NCBI GenBank assembly: GCA_945879115.1
Contig: CAMDUR010000012.1
Span: 1 to 55,888 of the forward strand
From: Polynucleobacter meluiroseus
GTDB lineage: Bacteria; Pseudomonadota; Gammaproteobacteria; Burkholderiales; Burkholderiaceae
DNA length: 55,888 nucleotides
Reading direction: 5' to 3'
Notes under the pieces: model-generated
What the model was told of the DNA's origin: nothing
What the model saw: only the letters and a program-made list of their open reading frames with translations
The model's database searches: none
Made by a program: the position numbers and the translations under genes
In this document: in pieces, positions 16,519-24,647 of the stretch
Position numbering within the stretch: the stretch's first letter is position 1
How the letters are laid out: each line of letters opens with the position of its first letter

Positions 16519-17778
16519 ATGACTAACCAACGCCGCCAATACCTGAAAGCAGCTGGTAGCATCGGCGCCATGGAGCTTTTCCCAAACATGGAAAACATAT
16601 GGCCTAATGAGAGCATGCTTAAAGCCAGCGCAGACAACATTTTGAAGTCAGCCACGGATTCTGGTGCTGTACCGGGTGTGACCGCCATGGCCACCAACCG
16701 CAGCGGCACGATTTATGAAGGAGCTTTTGGAACCCGCCAAGCTGGATCGGACATCCCGATGACCATGGACACAATTGTCTGGATTGCTTCTATGACCAAA
16801 GCTTTGACGGGTGCCGCCGCCATGCAGCAGGTTGAACGCGGCAAGTTACACCTAGACACACCTGCAAGCAAAATCCTGCCTCAGCTTAAAGAGTCCAAAG
16901 TGTTGACCGGTTTTGACAGCAACGGTCAACCAATCACCCGTGCGCCCAAGCGCGAAGTCACGTTGCGTCACTTGCTGACCCACACATCAGGCCACTCGTA
17001 TGACATTTGGAACAAGCAAATTAGCAAGTACATGAAGGTAAAAAACGTGCCTGGCTCCATTTCATGCCAAAACGCTGCTCTGAGCACGCCTTTGGTTTTC
17101 GATCCAGGTGAGCGTTGGGAATACGGCACCGGCATCGACTTCGCTGGCAAGATGGTTGAAGCCGTCACCGGTCAAAAGCTGGGTCAATACATGCAGGACA
17201 ACCTGCTCGGGCCTTTGGGTATGACCAGCACCGCCTTCAAAATCAGCGCTGACATGCGAGCTCGCTTGTCGCGCATGCATGCCCGCAGACCTGATGGATT
17301 GGTGGCGATCGATTTTGAAATTCCGCAAGAACCTGAGTTTGAGATGGGCGGCGGCGGCATGTATTCCACCACCGGCGACTACCTTAAGTTCGTGCAAATG
17401 ATCTTGAATGAGGGCAAAGGCAATGGAAACCGTGTACTGAAACAATCTACCGTCAACCTGATGTCTAAAAATGCCATGGGCAAGATTCGCGTCACCATGC
17501 TCAAACCTGCAAGACAAGGTTCATCCAATGAAGCAGAGTTCTTTCCGGGTGTGCCCAAAGGCTGGGGTCTGTCGTTCATGACCAATGAGGAAAAAGCACC
17601 TACTGGTCGCTCTAAAGGAAGCCTTGCTTGGGCCGGACTGGCCAACAGCTTCTACTGGATTGACAAAAGAAAGGGTGTTGGCGGTGTCCTGTCTACCCAA
17701 ATTTTGCCCTTTGCTGATGTCAAAGCGCTACCTTTGTTCTATGACTTCGAGACAGCTGTTTACAAGTCACTTGGCTGA
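16519..17778 (+). CDS. Serine hydrolase / beta-lactamase family (class C-like, EstB-type)
   Basis: A 419-residue serine hydrolase of the beta-lactamase/transpeptidase-like superfamily. Motifs are S91-M-T-K94 (catalytic SxxK), Y202-G-T in place of YxN, and LTHTSG at about 153-158. These occur in esterases and carboxypeptidases as well as class C enzymes, so antibiotic hydrolysis should not be assumed. The N-terminus has a twin-arginine-like RRQYLKAAG but no convincing hydrophobic region after it. The gene is much richer in G and C (near 58% in the stretch I counted) than its neighbours, suggesting a separate origin. Confidence 0.82.
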   Translation: MTNQRRQYLKAAGSIGAMELFPNMENIWPNESMLKASADNILKSATDSGAVPGVTAMATNRSGTIYEGAFGTRQAGSDIPMTMDTIVWIASMTKALTGAAAMQQVERGKLHLDTPASKILPQLKESKVLTGFDSNGQPITRAPKREVTLRHLLTHTSGHSYDIWNKQISKYMKVKNVPGSISCQNAALSTPLVFDPGERWEYGTGIDFAGKMVEAVTGQKLGQYMQDNLLGPLGMTSTAFKISADMRARLSRMHARRPDGLVAIDFEIPQEPEFEMGGGGMYSTTGDYLKFVQMILNEGKGNGNRVLKQSTVNLMSKNAMGKIRVTMLKPARQGSSNEAEFFPGVPKGWGLSFMTNEEKAPTGRSKGSLAWAGLANSFYWIDKRKGVGGVLSTQILPFADVKALPLFYDFETAVYKSLG

Positions 17779-17883
17779 TCTTATTTGCAACTATCAAAAT
17801 CAGGTCACAGGTCCGGTTTTTTTAAGATTCTCCTCACTAGTGTGATCAGTGATTCAGTTATTTTGATTTTGCCGTCATAATTT

Positions 17884-18030
17884 TTACCCTAAAACTTCGA
17901 CTCTATGATTGGGGCTTGACTTGATAGCTTTCTTGATGGGGTAGAGCTTATTTAGCTTCTTATTTTGAATGTACTCAAGATAGGAAAAGTAACAATTTAA
18001 AAGATCGTGACGTTGTTTACTTTTATGCAT
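17884..18030 (-). CDS. Possible small basic protein (48 aa), weakly supported
   Basis: A 48-codon frame beginning MHKSKQRHDLLNCYFSYLEY and continuing Lys-rich. It lies 16 bases after the stop of the upstream minus-strand remnant. No ribosome binding site is evident before the ATG and no family is recognised. It could be a relic of a longer gene or a chance frame. Confidence 0.2.
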   Translation of the reverse strand: MHKSKQRHDLLNCYFSYLEYIQNKKLNKLYPIKKAIKSSPNHRVEVLG

Positions 18031-18046
18031 ATTAAGTCCGGAAAAC

Positions 18047-18229
18047 TTACTGCCATGCACGTTTGATACCTAAAGTTAAAAAGTTAGACCCAACACCCTC
18101 AGGAGCAAATAAGCCATACATACCCGAGCGATGATGAATTCTAAAAAAAACAGCAAAAGATATATTAACTCTTCTCATTTTCTTCAGTAATTTTAGAAAT
18201 TGTGTAGGATTTACAACTATAGTTGGCAT
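18047..18229 (-). pseudogene. C-terminal relic of an outer-membrane beta-barrel protein (lipid A deacylase/acyloxyacyl hydrolase-like?)
   Basis: A 60-codon frame whose last 40 residues alternate like membrane beta-strands: ISFAVFFRIHHRSGMYGLFA then VGSNFLTLGIKRAW. The RIHHRSGxxGL plus GSNF.T.G pattern resembles the C-terminus of PagL-like outer-membrane deacylases. The N-terminal part is missing and the upstream sequence is AT-rich non-coding, so this is most likely a truncated relic. Confidence 0.33.
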
Positions 18230-18655
18230 TTTTTTAATTTATATTTAATTTATAAAAATTATAAATGTTTTTATGTACAAAATTTAGTAGCTTATTTTTT
18301 TACTTTTGCTAATTGTTGTTTCAGATAAAATTCCTAAGATTAAGTGTTAATTAATATTTATATAAAATATCGAGAAAAAGATTATTAGATTTATCGCTTG
18401 CCTTATCAGTAATAGCAATATATTCAATATATTTAATAAGTTAAGAGGTTAGTGCTACTTTCTCCTATGCGAAAGATATTGATTTGATTTCTTTAAACGA
18501 TATTTGTCTACTTATGAATGGATTGATACTCGTTTGAGACTTGATCTAAAGTTCAAGTTATCAAACAACTAGCTCGTAGAACGAGCCACTCTAAATAATT
18601 ACCTAAAACTTTAAGTAGGAACAGTGTTCACATAATGTTGAACTTAGGCAAAGAA

Positions 18656-18685
18656 AAAGCCCCTGAACTTTCATTCAGAGGCTTT
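18656..18685 (-). terminator. Terminator downstream of tRNA-Asn
   Basis: The hairpin AAAGCCTCTGAATGAAAGTTCAGGGGCTTT on the minus strand, followed by TTCTTTG, lies directly after the tRNA-Asn 3' end. It differs entirely from the hairpin at 11046-11093, as expected if the island brought its own downstream sequence when it replaced the tRNA 3' end. Confidence 0.75.
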
Positions 18686-18689
18686 CTAA

Positions 18690-18719
18690 TTTGGCTCCTC
18701 GACCTGGGCTCGAACCAGG
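18690..18719 (-). repeat. Right attachment-site copy within tRNA-Asn
   Basis: A 30-base stretch identical to 11092-11121; here it forms the functional 3' end of the intact tRNA-Asn. It marks the right border of the presumed island. Confidence 0.8.
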
Positions 18720-18767
18720 GACCTACGGATTAACAGTCCGGCGCTCTACCAACTGAGCTATCGAGGA
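18692..18767 (-). tRNA. tRNA-Asn(GUU)
   Basis: A 76-base cloverleaf on the minus strand: acceptor TCCTCGA paired with TCGAGGA, D-arm GCTCAGTTGGTAGAGC, anticodon loop CTGTTAA giving GUU, T-arm CCTGG-TTCGAGC-CCAGG, and encoded CCA. It is the integration target of the island. Confidence 0.96.
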
Positions 18768-18853
18768 ATAGTCAAAGATTATAGCTTGGTTTCCCAAAGA
18801 TGCCAAATTCGCCCAAACTTTGGTCTAATGCCTATTAGACTACCGAGACATCG

Positions 18854-19282
18854 ATGATTATCACTACTAACTGGGTCAAATCTCAAGATCTTATCAAGCC
18901 CATTCGTTATCAAGTATTTATAGTGGAGCAGCAAATCTCAGAGGAGGAAGAGTGGGATGGTGATGATTTTATTGCCATCCATGCGCTCGCATTTGAAAAT
19001 AGCCTTCCAATTGCTACTGGAAGACTCATCATTCATGAAGCGGATCAAGCTAAAGCCAAAATAGGGCGTATGGCTGTCTTGGAAAACTACCGATCAAAGG
19101 GGTACGGAAGAGCTATCTTAAAAAAACTGATTGATCTAGGTAAAGAAAAAGGCGTTCAAGAATTCATCTTGCACGCTCAAGTACATGCATTAGACTTTTA
19201 TCTCCGAGAGGGCTTTAAACCAGAAGGAGAGATTTTTGATGAGGTTGATATGTCTCATCAAAAAATGATTCTAAGGATTTAA
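18854..19282 (+). CDS. GNAT family N-acetyltransferase
   Basis: A 142-residue GNAT domain. N-terminal RYQVFIVEQQISEEEEWDGDDF fits the YjcF/ElaA-like subgroup. The acetyl-CoA-binding motif A is KIGRMAVLENYRSKGYGRAIL (about residues 74-94), and AQVHALDFYLREGFKPEG is motif B with a typical FYxxxGF. The acceptor substrate is unknown. It converges with the TonB receptor gene, with 5 bases between stops. Confidence 0.87.
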   Translation: MIITTNWVKSQDLIKPIRYQVFIVEQQISEEEEWDGDDFIAIHALAFENSLPIATGRLIIHEADQAKAKIGRMAVLENYRSKGYGRAILKKLIDLGKEKGVQEFILHAQVHALDFYLREGFKPEGEIFDEVDMSHQKMILRI

Positions 19283-19287
19283 ACCCA

Positions 19288-21462
19288 CTAGAAGTCAAAT
19301 GTCGCACTGACTCTAAAAATTCGTGGTGCTCCCGGATAAAGAGTATTTGAGCCATAAGTCTGACTCACATCGCGCCAGTAGAATTTATCAAATAGATTCT
19401 CAATATTGAGGCGGTAGGTTACTTGACTAGAACCTAATTGATCCGTGTACTTAAGACCTGCGTCAAACTTATGATAGCCGGGAGCTGTGATGCTGTTATC
19501 CAAGGTCACACCTTTACTAGAGATATAAGTCCAGCCACCTTGCACACTTAAATTCTCAAACTGTGGCAATAAATAATCAGCGAAAAGAACAGCCTTCCAA
19601 TGAGGAATACCAACCGCTTGCTTGCCATTTTGACCAAGCTCAGAAGCACCTGATTGTTTGGCTTCTAAATACATAGCACTTGATAGTAAATTTAATCGAT
19701 TGGTGGCTTTAAACGCCAAAGTAGCCTCTGCGCCAGTATTGGTGACTTTCCCTTCTTGAACTAAGGTTGATCTGCTATACATAACTGCCGGATCATAAGC
19801 ATAGCCAGTGGCATATTCATTTGGGCGTTCAGATTGGAAAATAGCAAAGCTCAATAAAGAATTAGTATTAATCGCATACTTGCTTCCGATCTCAACCTGT
19901 TCAGTTCTTCGTGGCGCCATCACTTGAGAATTTCTGAAACTATCGGGCAATGCAATTGTTCCTGGCTCAACACCTTTGCTATAGCTGACATAGTTGGTGA
20001 GCTGGCTTGTCAGCGCATGACTCGCACCGATCTGGGGTAAGTGCCATGTTTTATTGAGTGAAGAGTATTGAACGCCATACACATCATAAGCAGCCTGTTT
20101 CATCTCAAGGACTCGATACCCTAAAAATAATTTAGTTCTTTCGGTTAGTTGTATTTGATCATGCAAAAAAAAACTAGTTTGGCTGTGATCTAAGATCTTA
20201 TGAACAGTACCTGTTGGACTAGTGCTAGGGCTAATATTGGCATTGAGGCTATAAATATTATCTTGTCCACGATATTCATAAACAGAAGCACCTTTATAGA
20301 CAGATCTCTTTAGCTCTGAAATTCCTAGCGTCCATTGATGATGGATCGTCCCAGTTTTTGCCTTACCAGTTAAACCTGTCTGAAAGTGATCGTTGCGTCG
20401 TACTTCACCATCACTTCTAAAGTCATAATCATCAAATTGTCCCCCAGAACAAAATGTTCCACTAGCACCTGAAGCATCCGCGCTACAACCATAAGGGTAA
20501 GCTAACCGATCATTGATCTTCACTTCGCTTCGATTAGCATTCGCGAAAAGCTTCAATGAATCATTGATCTCATGATCAAGGCGAAGACCTATATTCTTTG
20601 ACTTAATTTCAGTTGGTAAAACCCAAGAGTAATGCGACAAATTAATATCTGATTTAACAGGAGGAAGGGTTGTGCCACCTAAAAGCATTAAACCAGGCAC
20701 TGACTTTTGACTTTTATCTTGGTACTCAAAATCAAACTTTATTAAAGTCTTCGAGCTTATTTTTGCATCAGCGGCCAAGCTAAAAAACTGTCGTTCACCT
20801 TTAGCATCTTTGACATATGGACGAATATTTTCATGAGCAGCATTGATACGGATGCCCAGGGATTTTGTCTCACCTAGAAATGTGCCATAGTCTGCTGCCA
20901 CATATTGAGTCCCTCGTTCACCAGTGCCCACTGTAAAAGATTGAACATCTTTAGGTCTCTTGGTCACATAGTTAATCATGCCGCCTGGTGATGCGGCTCC
21001 TGCCTGCATGGCACCAACACCTTTAAGTATCTCCAAACGTTCCTTATTTTCAAAAGCAATATTTTGCTCGCCAGTGACAGACATACCATTAATGCGATAG
21101 CTCGTCGCTGCATCTAATGGGAAACCTCTGATATAGAGACTTTCGTAATAACCCATCGCTGCGTAGTAGTCACCAATAGAAGCATCCAATCTTGCTGCTT
21201 CTGACATCACTCTAGCTTGACGATCATCTAAGAGATCTTTTGAAATGACTGTCACCGAGGCAGGGATATCTTTTAGCAATACTTCCTCAGTGCCACCAGG
21301 ACCACCAATCATGGCTGACTTAGCAACATAGCCAGTACCTTTTTCACCGGTGACTACCACTGGCGATAACTCTGTTTCAGATTGGGCATAGCTCTGTGTG
21401 CTAATGAGCAGCAGCCAAGCGCAGGCGCTTGCTAAATATTTCTTTTTTGGCGTATAAGCCAT
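19288..21462 (-). CDS. TonB-dependent outer-membrane receptor (probable thiamine uptake)
   Basis: A 724-residue TonB-dependent receptor of the siderophore-receptor annotation class. It has a signal peptide (about residues 1-26, ending STQSYAQ), a TonB-box-like ELSPVVVTG segment, a plug domain (DIPASVTVISKDLL, about 64-77; MQAGAASPGGMINYVTKRP), a 22-strand barrel, and a C-terminal aromatic residue (ATFDF). AAGGAG lies 7 bases before the ATG. A TPP riboswitch in its leader, and neighbours related to PnuT and Tnr3-type Nudix proteins, indicate thiamine or a precursor as the ligand rather than iron. Confidence 0.87.
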   Translation of the reverse strand: MAYTPKKKYLASACAWLLLISTQSYAQSETELSPVVVTGEKGTGYVAKSAMIGGPGGTEEVLLKDIPASVTVISKDLLDDRQARVMSEAARLDASIGDYYAAMGYYESLYIRGFPLDAATSYRINGMSVTGEQNIAFENKERLEILKGVGAMQAGAASPGGMINYVTKRPKDVQSFTVGTGERGTQYVAADYGTFLGETKSLGIRINAAHENIRPYVKDAKGERQFFSLAADAKISSKTLIKFDFEYQDKSQKSVPGLMLLGGTTLPPVKSDINLSHYSWVLPTEIKSKNIGLRLDHEINDSLKLFANANRSEVKINDRLAYPYGCSADASGASGTFCSGGQFDDYDFRSDGEVRRNDHFQTGLTGKAKTGTIHHQWTLGISELKRSVYKGASVYEYRGQDNIYSLNANISPSTSPTGTVHKILDHSQTSFFLHDQIQLTERTKLFLGYRVLEMKQAAYDVYGVQYSSLNKTWHLPQIGASHALTSQLTNYVSYSKGVEPGTIALPDSFRNSQVMAPRRTEQVEIGSKYAINTNSLLSFAIFQSERPNEYATGYAYDPAVMYSRSTLVQEGKVTNTGAEATLAFKATNRLNLLSSAMYLEAKQSGASELGQNGKQAVGIPHWKAVLFADYLLPQFENLSVQGGWTYISSKGVTLDNSITAPGYHKFDAGLKYTDQLGSSQVTYRLNIENLFDKFYWRDVSQTYGSNTLYPGAPRIFRVSATFDF

Positions 21463-21505
21463 CGTGTTACTCCTTAAAAGGAACGATGGCGAGTTGGGGA
21501 TGCGG

Positions 21506-21597
21506 TTTTGACGCTTCCCTGCGCTCGCATTATCGAGATCAGGTTCAACGGGTATTTCTCACCCACATCAAAACAACTGAATGCAGGACCCCGAGCT
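21506..21597 (-). promoter_or_regulatory. TPP riboswitch (THI element)
   Basis: The minus-strand leader contains the core elements in order: a CTCGGGGTCCTGC 5' arm, TGAGAAATACCCGTTGAACCTG, then ATCTCGATAATGCGAGCG, AGGGAAGCG. These are the conserved thiamine-pyrophosphate-binding helices (CTGAGA-like, ACCCG, GAACCTGA, AATGC, GGGAA). It ends about 44 bases before the receptor start, so TPP binding should reduce receptor expression. Confidence 0.93.
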
Positions 21598-21637
21598 AAT
21601 ATCTAAAACTTCTAGATTTGGTAATTATAGGTATTTT

Positions 21638-22210
21638 TTAGATTTGGTGTTGCTTGATCAAATGGCTGACATATTCTTGGGCTTGAAGAGCCCGTTGATC
21701 AAATGAGCCAGAGATCATTTGATAAGGTATTTGCAACTCTTTTAGCCTCATCTGAAGCATTTCATGAACGGCTGTTTGGGTTTTGGGACCGTCTCTTTGA
21801 ACGCCATCGCTAACCCAAGGTAAATCTATCTGAGTGAGGAGGGTGAGGTCATAGGCATGTTGTTCAGCAATCTGATCAACCAGCGAATCAGCTTTACCAA
21901 AAATAACTCGACTGTAAATACTGGTTAATAGCGGCGTTGTGTCACAAAACAACAGGGCATAGTCAGAATCTTTAGATGAATTCTGCAATGATTGCCCTAA
22001 ACGAGCTTCAAGTGCTTTTTGCTCTCGAGCAATTAATATTTGTTCAAAAGCTAAAGGCGTTCTTTGAGATTCTTCAACAAAAAATCTTAAATACTCAGGA
22101 ACCCAGTTACTAGGGTGATACTCAGAGAAATAATCTGATAAACCCTTAGCTAAAATGGACTTACCCGTGCACTCGGCACCAACGATAGCTATTTTGAGAA
22201 GGCGTTTCAT
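21638..22210 (-). CDS. NadR-like P-loop kinase in thiamine locus
   Basis: A 190-residue AAA/P-loop protein resembling the ribosylnicotinamide-kinase domain of NadR but without an adenylyltransferase domain. Walker A is GAECTGKS (residues 11-18); DLPWVSDGVQRDGP (about 129-142) matches the NadR D-x-PW-x-DGxR block. PnuC transporters need a kinase to trap their substrate. Here, beside a PnuT-type transporter and a TPP riboswitch, it may phosphorylate thiamine or a precursor. The substrate is inference; nicotinamide riboside remains possible. The start overlaps the transporter stop by 4 bases (ATGA). Confidence 0.75.
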   Translation of the reverse strand: MKRLLKIAIVGAECTGKSILAKGLSDYFSEYHPSNWVPEYLRFFVEESQRTPLAFEQILIAREQKALEARLGQSLQNSSKDSDYALLFCDTTPLLTSIYSRVIFGKADSLVDQIAEQHAYDLTLLTQIDLPWVSDGVQRDGPKTQTAVHEMLQMRLKELQIPYQMISGSFDQRALQAQEYVSHLIKQHQI

Positions 22211-22806
22211 GCTGAGACTTTCATACTCTGCTGTGCTTGCTCTACGATTTTCTTAGACCATTGCTGCCAACCCCAAAAACACAAAAGAACAAATAGCCCA
22301 TACAGTCCAGCAGTCAAATATAAATCAGTGTAGATATACAAGCCGATATATATGGGGTTGACCGCCATCCAAATCAACCAGTTCTCAATCCATTTTTGAG
22401 CGCTCATAAAAGTTGCAATGATGCTACCTGCTGTTAAAAAGGCATCTGTATTAGGAACAACAGAACTGGTGTAGTTCGTCAAAGCAAATTTAATGGCAAT
22501 AAATAATAAAAACCAAGCTAGTAAACAAGCCACCAACATTCTTTTAGGTATGTGACCGAACTGCTTGACCAGTTGAGGTCTTGTATCAGAAGTTGGCGCA
22601 TCTACTTTACGGGTCCAGCACCACCAAGCGTATATCGCTAAGCTGATAAAGATAAGTTGAAGAGCGGCATCGCCGAACAAGCCGCTACCGTAAAAGACCC
22701 AAGCATAAGTTGCTGAGCTGGCAATGGAAAAAGGCCAAGTTAAAACATGGCCTTTGGCATTTAAGCTCACGCAAATTAATGCCAGGAAAAATGCAACTAT
22801 TTCCAT
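22207..22806 (-). CDS. pnuT: PnuC-family transporter, probable thiamine transporter PnuT
   Basis: A 199-residue membrane protein with about seven transmembrane helices. Family-specific features are VFYGSGLFGDAALQLIFISLAIYAWWCW (about residues 36-63) and NPIYIGLYIYTDLYLTAGLYG (about 149-169). PnuC-type carriers move nicotinamide riboside (PnuC), riboflavin (PnuX) or thiamine (PnuT) by facilitated diffusion. The thiamine assignment rests on the neighbouring TPP riboswitch, TonB receptor and Nudix protein, as in known Bacteroidetes pnuT-tnr3 clusters. It starts 11 bases after the Nudix stop. Confidence 0.8.
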   Translation of the reverse strand: MEIVAFFLALICVSLNAKGHVLTWPFSIASSATYAWVFYGSGLFGDAALQLIFISLAIYAWWCWTRKVDAPTSDTRPQLVKQFGHIPKRMLVACLLAWFLLFIAIKFALTNYTSSVVPNTDAFLTAGSIIATFMSAQKWIENWLIWMAVNPIYIGLYIYTDLYLTAGLYGLFVLLCFWGWQQWSKKIVEQAQQSMKVSA

Positions 22807-22817
22807 GAGCGTAATTT

Positions 22818-23633
22818 CTAGGCTTTTCTTAAGAGGAACTCAGCCGTCACCGCAGCTGCATCTGGAGTTAAAGCACCTTCTAGGATGAGATTGGCAGCCT
22901 GAATAAATGGCACTTTAATAAACTCTGAAACTTCACCATCCATATTTTTAGGCTCAAAGTCCTCAGGTAGGAGTAAATCATAGGTATAAAGACTCTCATC
23001 ATGCAGACCCTTGGGTTCCACAATGCGTCGCACATGGATATGTCCCACAGGATTGGCTAGTCTTGAAATCTCCAGAGGAACACCAGCCTCTTCCCATAAC
23101 TCTCTAATAACCGATTGCTGTAGGGTTTCATCGGCACTGATGCCGCCGGCAGCGAGGTTATCCAGCATACCCGGGTCAGTTGCCTTGATATTGCTTCGAA
23201 GTCCTAGGTAGATCTCTTGCTGAGAGTTGTAACCATTGATGTGACAAGCACGACTATGGAAGCCCAAAGAGCGGAATACGGCTCTTTCTAACCTAAAGCG
23301 TTCATGACCCATATCGTCTAACCAAGAAAAATGCTCATTGCGCCAACCGGGGGCCGAATCATTCTTCTTTAAGAACTCTGCCAAATCTTGTAATAGCTGA
23401 CTTAATAGAAATGGGGATAGGTTCTCAAGCTGTAAATGATCACCAAAGTGAACCAAGGCAGGTGTCTCTGCTTGCTCCATATAAGATTCAACGGTTTGAA
23501 CGTAGTCAGGTTGGATATGGCCAATAATTTCACTGCCATAGCGAATTTTTAACCAGTTGTCTGGTGCAGGGCGAAGGGCAGTTTCTAAAAGCTCTTCTAA
23601 GGCTGCTCTGGTTGTAGCTGAAATAAGTGACAT
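22818..23633 (-). CDS. DUF4743/Nudix hydrolase (Tnr3-type)
   Basis: A 271-residue protein with a helical N-terminal DUF4743-like region and a C-terminal Nudix domain. The Nudix box is complete: G-x5-E-x7-REL-x-EEAG-V, seen as GGISADETLQQSVIRELWEE then AGV at about residues 186-208. The Tnr3-like group is known to hydrolyse damaged thiamine diphosphate analogues (oxy- and oxothiamine diphosphates), which would suit a salvage locus. It is the first gene of the leftward cluster. No riboswitch is seen before it. Confidence 0.82.
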   Translation of the reverse strand: MSLISATTRAALEELLETALRPAPDNWLKIRYGSEIIGHIQPDYVQTVESYMEQAETPALVHFGDHLQLENLSPFLLSQLLQDLAEFLKKNDSAPGWRNEHFSWLDDMGHERFRLERAVFRSLGFHSRACHINGYNSQQEIYLGLRSNIKATDPGMLDNLAAGGISADETLQQSVIRELWEEAGVPLEISRLANPVGHIHVRRIVEPKGLHDESLYTYDLLLPEDFEPKNMDGEVSEFIKVPFIQAANLILEGALTPDAAAVTAEFLLRKA

Positions 23634-23712
23634 ATTTGTATTGTTTTTTAATATTATTAGATTATCTTCTAAACAGTCTTATAAAGTTGTATTTCATAAA
23701 AGAGTTCCCATC

Positions 23713-24150
23713 ATGTCTTCTGATAGCCAAAATACAGATTTAGATGAGTTTGAGCCATTAATTCAGGCAGGCCATACTATCTGTTCATCAGCCATCGTTG
23801 AGGATCTCGGTGATGGTTTTCGCTTTATGGTCAGAAGTTCAGATATAGCCTCTCGAATAGGGGGTATTGATCACCGTGTGGATGAAACTCTTCCTGCGTT
23901 TGTCATTCGCCATGATGGTCAAGTTCGAGCTTATCTGAATCGTTGTGCTCACGTTGCGATGGAACTTGATTGGCAACCTGGAAAATTTTTTACTCAAGAT
24001 AAAACGGCTATCATTTGCGCTTCTCATGATGCACAATATTTACCAGAAACAGGTGAGTGTATTTCTGGACCTTGTCCCCAAGGAGCGATGTTAACGAAAC
24101 TAGATGTACAAGAAAAAGATGGGCAGATTTTTCTCTGTCAAGCACTTTGA
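23713..24150 (+). CDS. Rieske [2Fe-2S] domain protein
   Basis: A 145-residue soluble Rieske protein. The cluster ligands are C78-A-H80 (NRCAHVAMELDW) and C102-A-S-H105 (ICASHDAQY), with a GPCPQGAM proline-loop-like segment near residue 115. Short stand-alone Rieske proteins usually act as ferredoxins for oxygenases or assembly partners; no partner is adjacent. ATG 23713 gives a compact domain. The gene diverges from the Nudix gene. Confidence 0.85.
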   Translation: MSSDSQNTDLDEFEPLIQAGHTICSSAIVEDLGDGFRFMVRSSDIASRIGGIDHRVDETLPAFVIRHDGQVRAYLNRCAHVAMELDWQPGKFFTQDKTAIICASHDAQYLPETGECISGPCPQGAMLTKLDVQEKDGQIFLCQAL

Positions 24151-24279
24151 GATATTTATTTTTAGATTTTTAGCAATAAAAAATAGTTCATTAAAATATA
24201 TTTTGTACCTGCCTAATTTTTAAGCAGACCAGCTCAAGCATTGAAGTACATAGGCTTTTGAATTTTTCACCCAAAATAG

Positions 24280-24299
24280 TCCACATATTCTGTGGATAA
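24280..24299. promoter_or_regulatory. DnaA-box-like inverted pair in an AT-rich intergenic region
   Basis: TGTGGATAA at 24291-24299 is the exact reverse complement of the consensus DnaA box TTATCCACA. TCCACA at 24280-24285 forms its inverted partner across a 5-base gap. The following 60 bases are very AT-rich. A replication origin is unlikely here without dnaA or dnaN nearby; DnaA-responsive regulation is possible. Confidence 0.35.
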
Positions 24300-24362
24300 G
24301 TTTTTTAAATAATTTACAAATTAATTATTTTTTCCTATTGACAAGGCTTAATTAAATTTTTT

Positions 24363-24647
24363 ATGACACCTGACCTCTTTTTTACTTTACCTCTAGAAAC
24401 CGTACTAGGTTACTTCGCTGCATCACTGACCACGCTCTCTTTTTTACCTCAGGTCATTCAAGTTTATCGAACCAAAAATACAGATGCGATTTCTTTTTGG
24501 ATGTATTTAATTTTTAGTGTGGGTGTATTTTTTTGGTTCATCTATGGCGTCATGATTCAGGCTTGGCCGGTGGTCATTGCCAATGCGATTACACTATTGT
24601 TATCTCTTTCAATTCTATGGATGAAAGTCAATGAAAAATCTCATTAA
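24363..24647 (+). CDS. SemiSWEET-family transporter
   Basis: A 94-residue three-helix protein with the PQ-loop: SLTTLSFLPQVIQVYRTKNTDAISFWMYLIF (about residues 21-51). SemiSWEETs dimerise to form a sugar facilitator. The N-terminal ATG has no clear Shine-Dalgarno sequence and TTGACA lies only 20 bases upstream. The lipoprotein gene begins inside its last codons (overlap 17 bases). Confidence 0.87.
   Translation: MTPDLFFTLPLETVLGYFAASLTTLSFLPQVIQVYRTKNTDAISFWMYLIFSVGVFFWFIYGVMIQAWPVVIANAITLLLSLSILWMKVNEKSH

Larger units (their letters stand above)
17779..18655. other. AT-rich, largely non-coding right part of the island
   Basis: Nearly 880 bases with no intact recognisable gene. It holds two short minus-strand frames (17884-18030 and 18047-18229, listed separately). 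From about 18230 it is extremely AT-rich with frequent stops. A weak inverted repeat ACTTGA/TCAAGT lies near 18539-18558. It looks like degraded accessory DNA. Confidence 0.4.

Noticed and set aside
17062..17517. A 151-codon minus-strand frame within the serine hydrolase gene
   Set aside because: It lies fully antisense to a well-supported GC-rich gene, and long antisense frames are expected in GC-rich sequence.
24280..24360. Chromosomal replication origin
   Set aside because: No dnaA/dnaN, only one consensus box and one weak partner.
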